A stretch of DNA of 64,000 nucleotides from Zea mays (Eukaryota > Streptophyta > Magnoliopsida > Poales > Poaceae), in the NCBI RefSeq assembly GCF_902167145.1, contig NC_050098.1, forward strand, positions 81,942,207 through 82,006,206, written 5' to 3'. A model generated the notes under the pieces. The model was not told the origin of the DNA. It did no database searches and saw only the letters and a list, made by a program, of their open reading frames with translations. Below, in pieces: positions 31,684 through 43,429 of this stretch (its first letter is position 1; the number at the start of each line of letters is the position of its first letter). The position numbers and the translations under genes are program-made.

Positions 31684-32175
31684 ACTTTATTGTCCTCTTG
31701 TCACAACTAACAGTGGCTTGGTTTCTGGGCAGCTAATTCATCCCTAGGATGACATCTAGCCCTTGAGTACCCATTACTACTAGGTTAGCAGGGAAATCTA
31801 TCCCCCTTATTTCAATCCTTAGATTCGGGCACATCTTATCGGACTGAACCTGTCGCCCAACTGATTTAACTCTTAAAGGTGGAATCATTAGTTCTACGGG
31901 GATATTATGTCCTTCTACCCATGATGTAGAAATAAAAGAATGCGTGGCACCAGTGTCAAACAGTACTTTTGTTGGATGGGATTCGACTGGAAACATACCT
32001 ACTGCCACATCTGGTGCATCCTGAATTGCTTTGGCTTCCAAGTGGTTCACCTTTCCACAGTTTTAGGGGTATTATCCAACGCCCTATCCGGTCTCGCTTC
32101 GGCATTAGGAGGCCATCCACTGCCATTGGGAACGGCATACAATCATGCTAGGCTGCCTTTAATACAGTATGTACT
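31684..32175 (-). pseudogene. Element A protease and end of gag (broken)
   Basis: The minus strand encodes VNHLEAKAIQDAPDV, then the protease motif VLFDTGATHSFIS and LDVILGMN (31733-32050). The segment to about 32175 is gag-like tail sequence without a clear zinc knuckle. The element stops there, where sequence of the antisense gene of D begins, so the gag body, PBS and 5' LTR of A are not contiguous. Confidence 0.75.
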
Positions 32176-32177
32176 TA

Positions 32178-33326
32178 CATAGACACCAGGGACTTAGTCC
32201 AGGAACATATTGCTTATAGAGTGTGGCCGCTCTCAAATGGGTGGGAGATGCTGAAGGAAGCTGCTGCTGGGTTCGTGAAGGTGGTTTGGTCTATCTGACA
32301 TACACATTCAAATACAGGAGCCAATTCGATGAGCCGAATGATGACTGGCTGGATGCCATCGAAGCATCTAGTGATGAATTACTTGGTGCTTACTCGAGGG
32401 CTGAAGATGATGCTATGACAACAGCCTTGGGGTTGAGGCAAAAAGAGACTGAATAGAGTTTTTGATGTCATCGGGTTTGTATACCCGGATTACTATTATC
32501 CTTCGCGAAAGCAAGGAAAGAAAAGGAAAACTTCCGCTTCAGCAATTTCTAGCACGTCGAAGCCGAAAAAGTTAAGGTTTTAACGCACCGCCCCAAGCGT
32601 ATTGAAACGGCCGAAGTGTCGAGGCCTATTGAGGGGCCTTCTTCCGTATCTGAGCTAAGTCGCTCCGATCCAGCCGAAGCTGGGGCAAAATCGGCCTGAG
32701 AGCCAGAATTGAAGACGACATCGAAGGAACCGAAGGCTTTGAGCCCATTGCGAGAAACGAAGCTACCAAGGGCATCAAAGATTACTGTAGTAACTCCAAG
32801 AAGGAGGACAATGGACAGCGTATTAGATGTTGTGATGGAATTTGTGAAGGTACAAACTCATGCTTCAGCGCCTAACACAGAGGGTGAAACCTTAAAGAAA
32901 TCTAACGAAGCTGCTATGGCGCGGGCTACCTCTAAGGCTAGACCCTCAGCTCCCGCCGAAGCACAACCTTTGGGGACTGCTCCTGTAATCAAGGAAAAAG
33001 AAAATGTCCCTAAGAAACTTAAATCTCCTGCTCCGGAAGCACCTGCCGAAGAGTTGGATTTTATCGTGCGACATGCTTCAGGGAAGCAATTGTCGAAAGA
33101 ACAGATTGCCGAAGCTAGGCAATATGCTAGGGATCTGAAGTATCCACAAGGATCCTTGGTATACAACGGCACTGATGAAGATGATTTTTTGTATTGCTTT
33201 CTGGATAATAAAGAGGTATCTGTTTGCCGGGAGATGGTGAGGAACATGGGTTTCCCGAAGCTTGAGCTCGGTCTATCTGCAGTGTCAAAGGATGATCTTG
33301 CAGATAGCCTTGCTTATAATAGCTTG
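32178..33326 (+). pseudogene. Antisense gene of D, exon 1 fragment
   Basis: Starts in the middle of exon 1 (RDLVQEHIAYRVWPL matches RDLVQEHIAFRIWPL in X). It continues through YTFKYRSQFDEPNDDWL and ends with the conserved block DFIVRHASGKQLS, DDFLYCFLDNKEVSVCREMV, DDLADSLAYNSL. Frameshifts near 32450 and a stop near 32582 break it. The exon ends at about 33326, where insertion E and a 17-bp duplication replace the splice donor. Confidence 0.8.
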
Positions 33327-33346
33327 CATATAGCCTTGCTTATAAT
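33304..33346 (+). repeat. 17-bp duplication at the D/E junction
   Basis: ATAGCCTTGCTTATAAT occurs at 33304-33320 and again at 33330-33346, separated by 9 bp, directly before the truncated end of E. It looks like filler copied during end joining. Confidence 0.75.
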
Positions 33347-33349
33347 CCC

Positions 33350-35691
33350 CCTTTACTTTGTCCACCAATGTAAGTAGAATTTTGTCTTTTTCCAAGGCTT
33401 CGTTTCTCAGCTTGATAACCTCCGTTCGAAGGATGTTGAGAGCAATAGTGCAGCTCACATCTTTAGCATTCTTTTGTGCCCTTAAGGCGTTGCTAAGTAT
33501 TAAGCCCTATACAAAAGAATGAATGGATTAACATAAGAACAAAAGACTAATTCAAAATTCATAAACTTCAAAATTCACAATTTTTGTACCTTCAGACTAT
33601 TGTATGCAAGGCTATCCACAAGATTGTCCTTCGTCATGGCACAGAGGCCAGTTTCGAGCTTCGGGAACCCCATACTTCTGGCCATCTCCCGGCAGACGGA
33701 TAATTCTTTGTTGTCTGGGAGGCAATACAAGAAATCATCTTCATCCGTACCATTAAACACTAAGGCCCCTTTCGGATACTTCAGTTCTCGGGCATAGTGT
33801 TTAGCTTCAAAAATTTCTTCCTCAGATAATCTTTTTCCCGAAGCATGTCGAATAACATAATCAAGGTCTTCGGAAGGTGCTTCGGGAGTAGGAGTGGTAG
33901 CTTTTTCAGATAAAGTCTGTTCTATAGCCTCTTTCTCTGCCGCTTTTTCTTCAATCTCCAAGGGTTTCTCCTTGGCAGGCTCTGAAGGCCTAGCTTCGGC
34001 GCAAGCTTGGCTCATTGCAGCTTCGGCTTCGGTTAGTTTTGTTTTGGCTTTGGTTTGTATTTTCTAAGCCTCGGCAATTTTCCCTGAAGGAATAGAACTT
34101 GAAGCCTTTACCGTCTCTAGCACATCTAGCACACTGGCCATCCTTTTTCTCTTGGGGGTCGCCGCAAGACCTTTTTGTGCCTTCGGCATTGTCACTTCTG
34201 CTGAATGGCTTAAAACTTCTAATGTTTTTGTCTCTTCGACTCGTGTCTCCTCAATATTATCAGTCTTCGGCTCAGCTAATTTGGCTGAGGGTGCCTTCGG
34301 CATTGCAGCCGGCTCTTCAATCTTCCGCGAGGGAGGAGCAGGTTCTTTTGCTTGAGTAACCGAAGAGGTTTCCCCACCAAACTTAGGCACTATGGCTGGT
34401 TCAATGTAGCGCGGTCGGTGGGTAAGGACCTTCAACTTTTTCCTCTTCGGCGCAGGCTCGCTCGGGGCAGCCGAAGCGGCAACCTATCCAGAAGTTGCAC
34501 CCTTTCTTTTCTGCCCCCACGGCGGGTAGTGATAGTCAGGGTACACAAATCCAATAGCATCAAAAACCCTATTTAATCTTTTCTTTTTTCGGCTCCCGAA
34601 GGCCGCAGATAGTGCATTATCTTCAGACTTGGAGTATGCTCCAAGTAGCTCATCACTAGTATTTTCAACACACTTCAGCTAGTCATCATCTGGTTCGACA
34701 AACTTGTCTCCAAACCTGAAGGTATATTTCAATCGAACCAAACCACCTTCGCTAGGGTTAGTGATGGTTTCTTTTGGCATTTCCCAGTTGTCTATCAGTG
34801 GCCATATCCTGTAGGCTACATGTTCTTGAACTAAGTCTCTTGTCCCAAAAAAGAGCAAACTGTGCTGAAGGCCCTTCGGCATGCTTCGGCTGCCTCATCA
34901 ATTTCTACCTTCGGCTTTCGGAGACCGAAGCGGGACCAAATGGGTCGCATGATGATTTCTTTAATATCTTCTCTCGCCTTCAAATCATTTTTCACGTAAA
35001 ACCACTCTTCCATCCAGGCCTCGGGCCACCTCTTCCGAAACGTTGGCACCGGGTAGCTTGCGCCAGAGCGAGCAATGAAGCTATAGCACCCAAAATTGTT
35101 ATGATATTGTTCTTTACCCTAGGGCTTCGTCTCGTATGAAAGTTCGTGCATGCTGCAAAAACATTTTGCACTTGGCTCTAGACCTTGACTCCTCACAGCC
35201 CAGACGAAGATCCCCATTCTAATAACTGCTTCGGGAGTGATCTGATGAAGGAAAATCTGGTACGTTTTCAAAACTTCAACCACAAATCTGCTCAACGGGA
35301 ACCGAAGTCTAGCTTTGAAGAAGCTTCGGTAGATTACAACTTCGGTTTCTTCGGGAGCAGGAACGGCTCTGTCTATGTCAGCCCTCACAATAGACATATC
35401 TCGAAAATACCTTCCTCTCATATTATCAAGATGAATCTGTTTGATAGTTGATTTCCCGAAGACTGCATGACTTGGTCGCCAGGGCCGATCTTCAGAGTCT
35501 TCGCCTCCACTCTCCACATCATAACTGTCGCTATCATCAGTATCTTTAGATAAGCCTTCTAGTATCTCTTTAGTAATCTTCTCCGTATTGGTTTTTGCTA
35601 TTGACTCAACAAATCAAGCAGTCTTCTCTTCAAGGAGCTTCTCCTCTTCGCTCAGCTTCGTCTCAGCGGTAACCTTTTTGTCTTGAGACAT
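33350..35691 (-). pseudogene. Antisense gene of E, exon 1 and part of exon 2
   Basis: The ATG is at 35691-35689. Exon 1 runs to 33590, followed by GTACAAAAATTG as donor and TTTTGTATAG before exon 2 at 33506, the same positions as in X. Domain sequence is preserved in pieces: RPWRPSHAVFGKSTIKQ, IRMGIFVWAVRSQGLEPS, WMEEWFYVKND, DYVIRHASGKRLSEEEI and DDFLYCLPDNKELSVCREMA. Stops near 35618, 34680 and 34055 and frameshifts near 34850 and 35110 inactivate it. A TATA box lies at 35860-35851 on the same strand. Exon 2 is cut at about 33350. Confidence 0.8.
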
Positions 35692-36002
35692 CTTTTCTTC
35701 GAAAATGGCAAAAATGCGTCCTTAAAACCGAAGCTTAAGAAATCTGAGAAACTAAGAAGGCGATGGCAAGCAAGAGCTAAAAATTGAGTAAACAAAAGCA
35801 AGTGGCAAGTAACGTACCAAATGTGCTCAGGGTGAGTTCCTATTTATACAATCGATGCGCTCCAAGTTGGAGGGTCCCGTTTGTCATTGACTGTTGCTAT
35901 TCTAGCAAAGGGAAGGTGTTTTTTCGGACCTTCGGGTTAGGGCCTTTGTCCATGTCGCAATCTAAATTCATTATTCTAACAAATTAATATTGCAAGGGCT
36001 AC

Positions 36003-36686
36003 TGTTGGTGGCCTTTGTCTTCCGAAGGTCCTCAAAAAACATGATTTAACAATGTTTCCGGAGTGTAATACATGAACAGGTACCTTCGGACTCGGATCAG
36101 AACCATAGTGTGAGAAGCACGAACAATACGAAGGTTGATGTAGCGCCGAAGCTACGCGCAAGGGAGCTTCGGCATGACAGCAGGAAAGGGAACCGACTTA
36201 AAGGGGAAAAGGCTATTTAGACCTCGATGAATTACCTTAGGGTCATTAGCAAATGTAAAGGGCATGGATGTAATTTCACATGGGCTGCGTCTCGTGCCTA
36301 TAAATAGATGAACAATGCCTCTTACTATTCACGCTGACTTGTCATTTGCTTTTGCGTCACGCTCGTACCTTTGCTTTCTGTCAAACCGAAGGTATCAAAT
36401 GTTATTCAATATTATCCTTATATTAACTTACAATTATATACTGAGAAATATATATGATAATGTTATTGTTCACATTGTTTCTTACGCTTTACATGCTTCA
36501 TTCGTTGTTAATATTTATACATATATGTTTGTTGAGATGATGAAGGTATGTCCTTCATGACCTTCGTCCGAAGATCATTATATCCTTGGGGAAATAATGC
36601 TTCGAAGGACGAAGGGCATTAACAAATAACTCGTTTTGGTGTTGCCTTGTTCTCAATTTATAGCATTTGAGAGCATGTCCCCAACA
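36003..36686 (+). mobile_element. 3' LTR of element E
   Basis: 684 bp, similar throughout to X LTRs in reverse orientation, including TATAAATA at 36299-36306 and a degraded hairpin after it. An AT-rich insertion-like stretch (36400-36540) is not in X. Confidence 0.85.
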
Positions 36687-36775
36687 GGTATATTTTTTTT
36701 TGTTGTGAAATAAATTATGTTTGAAGATTTTGTTGCTATCGTTATGTTCTCATGCATATTTTTTTTGTTTTTAGG

Positions 36776-37774
36776 GATTAATTCTAAGTAAAGCTTTGAG
36801 AGCTCAAAAGGAAGCAGATGACGAGAGCTGCCAGATAGCTCTTGAAAATCTTCGATCAGAGGTCATCACATTAAGGAACCAAGCTTTTGAAAAAGTTAAG
36901 ATACTGTTCTCCTTAGTGGACAAGCTGAAGACTTGTGAAGCTAAGCTTATTGCTCAAGACGAAACCCATAAAGCTGAAGTCGAAGATTTAAAGAAAAAAC
37001 TTGCAGAGACGAACGAAAATTTTGAAGTTCCAAAGACTAAACAAGAAATAAGTGAAATGGAAAGATCCAGAGTGCAAAAGAATGTTGAAGAGCTTTGGGA
37101 TGCCAAGGAGAGATGCTACGAATCATCTATAGAATGCACGAAGAAACTGAGAGATAGCTTTGCCAAGGTGGGAGCATACTCTTCAGAACAAAAGTTTATT
37201 CATGGTGATCCCAAAGGAGTTATCCAATGGATTGGCAAAGAAGCTGAAGCTTTTGATGAAATACTCAGCGATCGCAGAGATTTCTGCGCTTTCGCCGGTG
37301 CTCGAGAGGTTGCAGCCATTTTGGAGAAAACCGGCTGCGAACATGTTAAGGTCGTAGCCTTGGCAGAAGCTAACTTGTCAGCTGACAACACCAAAAACCC
37401 TTCGGCCGAAGCCTCTTTGTTGGGCGGGAAATTCTACTATGATGTTTCGATGAAGGGCGGCCATGAAATGGCTGATGAAGCTATTAAAAAGAATGAAAAA
37501 GAATCTCACGACGCCCGAAAAGAGGCAAAGCAAGCTGAAGAAGCTGTTGAATGAGCCATGATTATAGGTACTTCTATTTAAAGTTTTGCTTCATCGTTCG
37601 TTTCTAGCTTTGAATTTCACTATTACATTCTTTGTTGTAGCTGGGCTTTCACCACCACCAGAGCCGTACAACCCTGAGGCCGACCCGGTTATGAAAGAAG
37701 CTTTGGATGTAATGAAGATTGCCAACGAAGTCGTTGACGAAGTCATCGAAAGACTATTGCATGAAACTGCTTAG
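36776..37774 (+). pseudogene. Antisense gene of D, exons 2 and 3
   Basis: Exon 2 starts after TTTTTAG at 36776 (GLILSKALRAQKEADDE) and is mostly coiled-coil-like (DKLKTCEAKLIAQDE). It contains the block KLRDSFAKVGAYSSEQKF and ends at the donor ATAG|GTACTT (37567/37568). A TGA about 20 bp before that donor interrupts it. Exon 3 starts after TTTGTTGTAG at 37641 and ends at TAG 37772-37774, in the same phase (1) as in X. Although D is old, exon 2 stays open from about 36796 to the late TGA. Confidence 0.75.
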
Positions 37775-38755
37775 AAAATACTAAAGGAAGATTAAATTCT
37801 TGTATGCTGGAAAATGTAATGCTTGTGTATGGTTGCCGCCATGTGTACGAAACAAACATCAAGTACTTGTATGTACATTAATGTAATATATTTCATTGTG
37901 ACTGTGACACCCCAGTGTCACCTAGGGTTTCTTCTTAGAGCTAACTCGAAACCATTATCACATGTGAACCAAATTGAGGAAAGGACAACAAAAATTAAGA
38001 ACAAATGTTTAAGTAAGTCTTTTCCATCTTAAGAAATTCTCCTTAATCATGCCATGCACCTCAAGGTAAGAAGAACTCACAAACTCTAAATAATCCTAAG
38101 TGGGCCATTTAAGCACATAAAGGGAATTGGAGAAAAGACTTGGGAAAAAATACAAAACTTTGATATGAACCAAGTAACAAAGTTGTAATGCACTAAATAA
38201 CCTACAAAATATAGTAAGAAGGTTTGGCCATTTGAATTTTCCAAAATCCCCAAATCAGCCCATGAACTAAGGCCCTATGGGAAAATTCAGAAATCAGAAA
38301 TCTGAATTTTAGAACCCTTTCCCAAGTTCAGATGTGTTCCCTGTTTTCCAAAACTCAAATCCATAAAGTCCAAATATAAGTGGCGCCAAATTTTCTTGAA
38401 CATGCTCTGGTAAAGTTTGAACTCAAACAAAAACCGTTTGACACGATTTTAGCACAGTTTGTTCTTGGGACTTAGCTGTCTGACACTGGCAACTTGGCGA
38501 CGTTACAACTCCCTGTCCCTAGCCTAAAACTGCGCAACATCCACACACAAACGACAAAGCACAGTCAGGGGAACAATCCTTAACAGCGAGCTTGCCCAAA
38601 TTCACGAAGATTTGCGCCCAATCGGTGTTAGAACACGAGCAGAAGCAACGGCTCCACGTGTTCGACCGCGGCTGACACGCCTGGTTCACACCAGTTCGCG
38701 CACCCGCACCCAGTCGTGCACGCCCGCGCGCCCTTGTCGGTCCACGCGTCGTGCT

Positions 38756-38761
38756 TATAAA
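38756..38761 (+). promoter_or_regulatory. TATA box of solo LTR F
   Basis: GTGCTTATAAAGCAACCC, matching the TATA boxes of B and H. A GC-rich leader to 39294 follows. Confidence 0.65.
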
Positions 38762-38784
38762 GCAACCCAAGGCCTCGGCCGTAC

Positions 38785-39294
38785 CTCCCCGCACGCTCTC
38801 AGTCCTGCCCGAGCAAGAGTTCACCGGACTTCGCATCGAGCACGCCGCGCCACTGCCCGCCAAGCCACCCGAGCCTCGGCCACCGCGGCCAGCTCCCTCC
38901 AGCCACTTCCAGGCCGCGCCAGTCGCTCGGTTAGCTTCGCCAGAAGCTCGTGAAGCTTCCCAAGTCCTTGGACCCGGCCAAGCCTCACTGGATACCCCGA
39001 ATCACCCTCGCCGGACTTCGGTCACCCGCCGCCACGCGTGAACCAAGCTAACTAGTAAGCCATTTTCCAATTCCTCACATCCACGTCTTCCCTAGCATCC
39101 AGTAAGCTCTCTGACCCGTTCAATTGAACTATCGCGCCGTGAGCAGGCCGGATACCTCGCCACCGACGAGCTCCCCCGCCTGCGCGCGTGGACCAACCTA
39201 CTCCGACCAACACCGCCGACGATCCGCACCTCGACGTGATCGCCAGAGACCCCTGGACCTCGCCCGACCCTTCACTGAAGCAACCTCGCCGCCG
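38785..39294 (+). other. GC-rich leader exon of LTR F ending in a strong splice donor
   Basis: The GC-rich block after the TATA box ends at CTCGCCGCCG|GTAAGCCCC, a near-consensus plant donor. B (8411/8410) and H (53153/53152) have the same donor in the same place. Composition switches to AT-rich directly after it, as plant introns do. The start of transcription is approximate. No long ATG frame is shared between copies, so I treat it as a mostly untranslated leader. Confidence 0.5.
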
Positions 39295-41056
39295 GTAAGC
39301 CCCTCCGCTCTTTTCTTCCGTCGCGGTCACTGTTCCATTAGGGGAAGGATCGCGGGTTCGATTTAGCAAAACCCTAGGGGGTTTTCTGCAGAGTCATAGA
39401 CTCAGATGAATAGTAAACCAAGCTCCTGTCTGTAATACATTTAGAACCTTTCGCCAGGGACCCAGATACAAAACCATTTTTTTCTTTAAACCATTTCTGT
39501 TTATTCTTTTAAATTAAAGAGAGAACATAGGAAATTTGTATCTTGTTCAACCAAATTTAGTCAAACTAATTTTACTGGATTCAAAATATTATGAACTATC
39601 AAATAAAAATACTGAACCCTGTGCTTTCTGTTTTAAATTTTAGAGTTTAGAATTAATTAAGGAAACTGCCCAAACCTTATTAAAATGAAGAAAAATAGTT
39701 ATGCTTCTGTGCTGGACTTAAGAAAATTTGTAGAAGTCCAAACCCCACTTAGACACTGTTTAAAAATATTCAGCACTCCAGTATTGAAGATTTAAACAGG
39801 GTTATCTATTAAAAACCATAATTGCCCAAAACCTAGGAAAATGAGAAAGGTACAAAAAAATAATGAACAGTGAATGCAAATATTTTTCCTAGTCCACTTA
39901 GGTAATGAACAACCTAGGAAAAATAAAAGGAACCCTAGTCTAGAACAAATTCAAGGTGAAATGTTTTATTAGGCACTAATAAAACTAGAAAGGCCATTAT
40001 TAAAAATATAACAACAATTTCAACATTGGTAAGAAAAATTCAGTAGACTCCTAACTACTAGGACATCGCTACAAAAATGATAAACACCCCAGTCCATCAT
40101 CTTAAGTGGGTTAAACAAATAAAACTTGGTATTGAGCCGTATTCCAAGTAAATCATAAGTAAGCAAAAGGATGTGCAATAATAGGCAAATAAATTTTTAC
40201 CAGATTATTAATAAAGTAGGCCACCAGAGAAAAATGCAAAACCTATTCAAAACTAAAAAATAACACCCTTGCCCCCTACTTCATGAAAAAGGCCATTTAA
40301 TTCAAGAAATTCCTACCACCCTTCCCTTAAGCAAAAAGTTACCAAATTTTAGAATGATTGCTCTTGTGCAAAGAAGAAGATAGGAAAATTAGAATTTGTT
40401 GTTTGATATTTTTCAAGTATAGTGGTAGTAGAAAGCACCCCTTTGGCTAGAAACTTTAGAAAATCATAGTAAAATAACTATTAAGTATTAGTGGATGAAA
40501 ATTGGTGCAAAGTCATGTTATAACATTTAAATACCAAAAAAATAAGTCTTAGAGAATAACCCACTGTTAGAAGGGAGTTGTAGTTCAAACACCCCCCTCT
40601 GCTCTAATATTTGATAATTTTGTACAGAGAGAACCCCTCACTTTTTAAGCCCCAAATTTTGAGACAGAGAACTATACACCAGTGAGAAGCCACTGTAATT
40701 GTTGCAGAATTTTTGGAAATTTATTAAGCTATCTTGTAGTTCAAACCAACCTTAAAGGCATAAAAGAAATAGAAAAGAAAAGAGGGATTAGAAAGATTAA
40801 TAAGTATTACCCCAATATTGCAGCTAAGAATATTGTTAAAAATATCCATAAGATATAAAGAAGAAAATCAGTAGAACACTAAAAATGGGTTAACCATTCA
40901 GTAATCAACTTGACCCAAACTTCCTGAAATACACGTCAAAGGTCTCTAATATCCAGACTTAGCCCCATTTCCTTTTTAATTAATCTTTCCCCATGCAATC
41001 TCAGTACTAAATTGCATATCATGCCATACATGCATCTTACTCATTGCATTCCTTAG

Positions 41057-42271
41057 ATTGCAACCTCGCTGATGGAGAGTATGTGCTCATCCCTGAGCAA
41101 GGAGCTGCCCACGAGGAAGACCAGGAGCCAGCTCCCGAGACTGCCATCGAGGATCTCCCCGTAGCCCCAGCATTTGAAGGCAAGCCCCGGTTTTATGCAT
41201 AACCGTTTATATATGCTACTTTACTACACTTAATGTTTGTAGGCTTGGAGTGTGCACTTAAGTGTAGGAGTTGCTTGAAACCTTTTAGTTGCATGAACTC
41301 AGGATTCCTTTTTGAGATGGATACTAGTATGCTAGGTCGAGTAGCTGCTTTGCTAATTAGGATCTCGGTAGAAGTCGAGTGATTTTTCTAGCACTCGCGC
41401 GAGGTCAAGAATTGATTGTATTCATCTTGATAACGGGAGCTATGATGGAATATGGACTTGGATCCAGGGAGGATGCATTGTCCATGAGACGGGAAAAGGA
41501 ATTAAGGATTAATGTGTGGATACCTGAGTCAAGCGTTTGAACGTACTAAACACATGTCGGGAAATATGGTAACCAGTAAACCTAGTACCAGAGTGAAGTA
41601 GGGCACGGACTTTTCTCCTCACTTGTCCTGAGACTGGGTCTCCCATGCTAGCTATGGTGGGTACAAGTGCGGTCACTGCACGGCGGCAGCCGGGGTCAGT
41701 AGAGCATTGTATGCCAAGGTAGTGAGCCCTGGTCGCGAATGGGGAATCGATGGGGACGGTTGACGTGTGTGGGGACGGAGTACCCCTACATGTTGCGTGT
41801 TTAGGTTTACCTTGCATGGTTAAAACTTGATTCGAATCGTCTGCTTCTCGCAGCTAATGAGACTGCTTGACCCCTTGTACTACATTGAGTAAGAAGTGAA
41901 ATGAGGCTTTACATGAGATAACTTGTTGATTGTATTAAATGATTGTTACCATGTATGCTTATAAAGAGCAAACTTAGCTAAAATAATGATACTAGAAATG
42001 GAAAAGTTAAAAGGTGACCTTAGATACAGCTAGTGCTTTTGGCAAACCAAACCCCTCAGCCAAACAGCTGCATGGTCTAGAGGTAGAGGAGTAGATTCCT
42101 CACACCGGGTAAGTCTAGGTGAGTATTAGTATACTCAGCCTTGCTTGTGGCATAATTTTTGCAGGTACGCTTCAGGACATGGTTGATGGTGTAACTTGGC
42201 CTACAACCCTGCCACCGGGTTGGACGGTCGAGTGGGATGCTGCTCCGACAGGAGAGGAGCAGGAGGAGTAG
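41057..42271 (+). other. LTR-encoded coding exons a and b (F copy)
   Basis: Segment a (41057-41179, 123 nt) follows the acceptor-like GCATTCCTTAG and ends TTTGAAG|GCAAGC, a good GC-type donor. Segment b (42165-42271) follows ATAATTTTTGCAG and ends in TAG. The phase-1 junction joins them in one frame: an acidic part (GEYVLIPEQGAAHEEDQEP), then QDMVDGVTWP and PPGWTVEWDAAPTGEEQEE. Segment a is 123 nt in B, in both LTRs of H and here. If unspliced, the frame after segment a ends a few codons later (KPRFYA). An ATG upstream of segment a is in frame in B and H but not in F. Function unknown. Confidence 0.5.
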
Positions 42272-42920
42272 TGGGCTAGGCCTTGCCCTATTCCTCGCTT
42301 TGACGATATCGATTATCCGCTGCAGTTTATTTTGTGAACTTATATCAGCTACTTGAAAAACTCTGATTTATGTAATAATTCCAGTACTTTAAGTTGAGGT
42401 TTTCCTGTTTTATTGTATTTCTTCTGTGACTCACTTTCGAGTGAGTTTGTGGTATTTGATCCTGGATAAGTGGCTTTATCAGACTAGATCTGAGGGACTG
42501 ACGGGTTATTCCGATTTAAGTGCGTTGCGACCTTTAAGGCGTGACTTGGCACTTAAGCTGGAATAATTCAGGCCATTCCGCCACAGTGACGCATGAAATC
42601 TGTGTACATACCATTTTTGAGCCTTTGGCGAAAAAACACCTTCCCTTCTTTCCATGCTTCGCAAAGAGAGTTTTCCTTATGCCACTATTGACGAAGGTTG
42701 GCCTCGTATAATTCAATATATCTGCCGAAGGTAAATATTGTGGTATAGCCCATTCTTTTGCGATTCGACAAGTATTTTTGAAGGAACAATTTGCCTTCTT
42801 CTCCATAGCCTTTTGTTGATGCAAAATGATGTATGATGCGATGCTATGCGATATGATATGATGATATGATGCAAAATGATGTATATGGTGAAGTTAAAAG
42901 ACCCACACGAATAAACACTC

Positions 42921-43260
42921 AGACTCTGCATCCCCTTGGGAACGATTTTGGAGTCTCTTTACCTTTTACTTAGGTGATATTTCAGCTCTGCATCCCCTTA
43001 GGAACGACTTTGGAGCTAAGCTCTACATCCCCTTAGGAACGACTTTTGAGCTTCTTCACCTTTTACTTAGGTGGCATTCAAGCTCTACATCCCCTTAGGA
43101 ACGACTTTTGAGCTTCTTCACCTTTTACTTAGGTGGCATCTTGGCTCTGCATTCCCTTAGGAACGACTTTTGAGCTTCAGAACTTACTCTGCGCTCCCTT
43201 ATGAATGACATTTGAGCTTCAAAACTTACTCTACACTCCCTTAGGAAAGTCTTTGGAGCA
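42921..43260. repeat. Tandem repeats of element D
   Basis: At least five imperfect units carry 'CTCTGCATCCCCTTAGGAAC', 'GACTTTTGAGCTTCTTCACC' and 'TTTTACTTAGGTGGCAT'. It is the same block as in X at 20972-21240 but with more copies. Confidence 0.82.
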
Positions 43261-43429
43261 TTGAAACTTGGTTTTGTCACACGCGATGGTGTAACCACAG
43301 GTTTATTACATCAAGCTGAAGGTTAACCTTTCTGTATTGTCTTTTGGAATAGAAAAATGTAAAAGCAAAAAATAGTAGAAATAAAGCACATCAAGGCTTT
43401 CTTTTGGCAAAAATGTTGTGTCATCTTCA

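Larger units (their letters stand above)
33347..36686 (+). mobile_element. Element E: 5'-truncated X-family element in opposite orientation
   Basis: Consists of an antisense gene on the minus strand (35691 to about 33350), a purine tract (GCAAGGGCTAC, 35992-36002) and a 3' LTR (36003-36686, TGTTGGTGGCC...GTCCCCAACA, 684 bp). This fixes the element on the plus strand. 5' LTR, PBS, gag and the last part of the antisense gene are missing on the left. It lies at the exon 1/intron 1 boundary of the D antisense gene: D resumes right after the LTR with GGTATAT, the remains of the donor. Confidence 0.82.
37903..42585 (+). mobile_element. Solo LTR F of the B family
   Basis: 4683 bp, TGTGACACCCCAG...TTCCGCCACA, with GTGAC on both sides (37898-37902 and 42586-42590) and no internal region. 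This is the product expected from recombination between two LTRs of one element. The flanking D sequence joins across it and matches X around 20540. It aligns end to end with the LTRs of B and H, in the opposite orientation. Confidence 0.92.

Noticed and set aside
38612..39041. GC-rich Ala/Arg/Pro ORFs after the F TATA box as a host gene
   Set aside because: The block is LTR leader sequence shared with B and H, and the frames are not conserved between copies.
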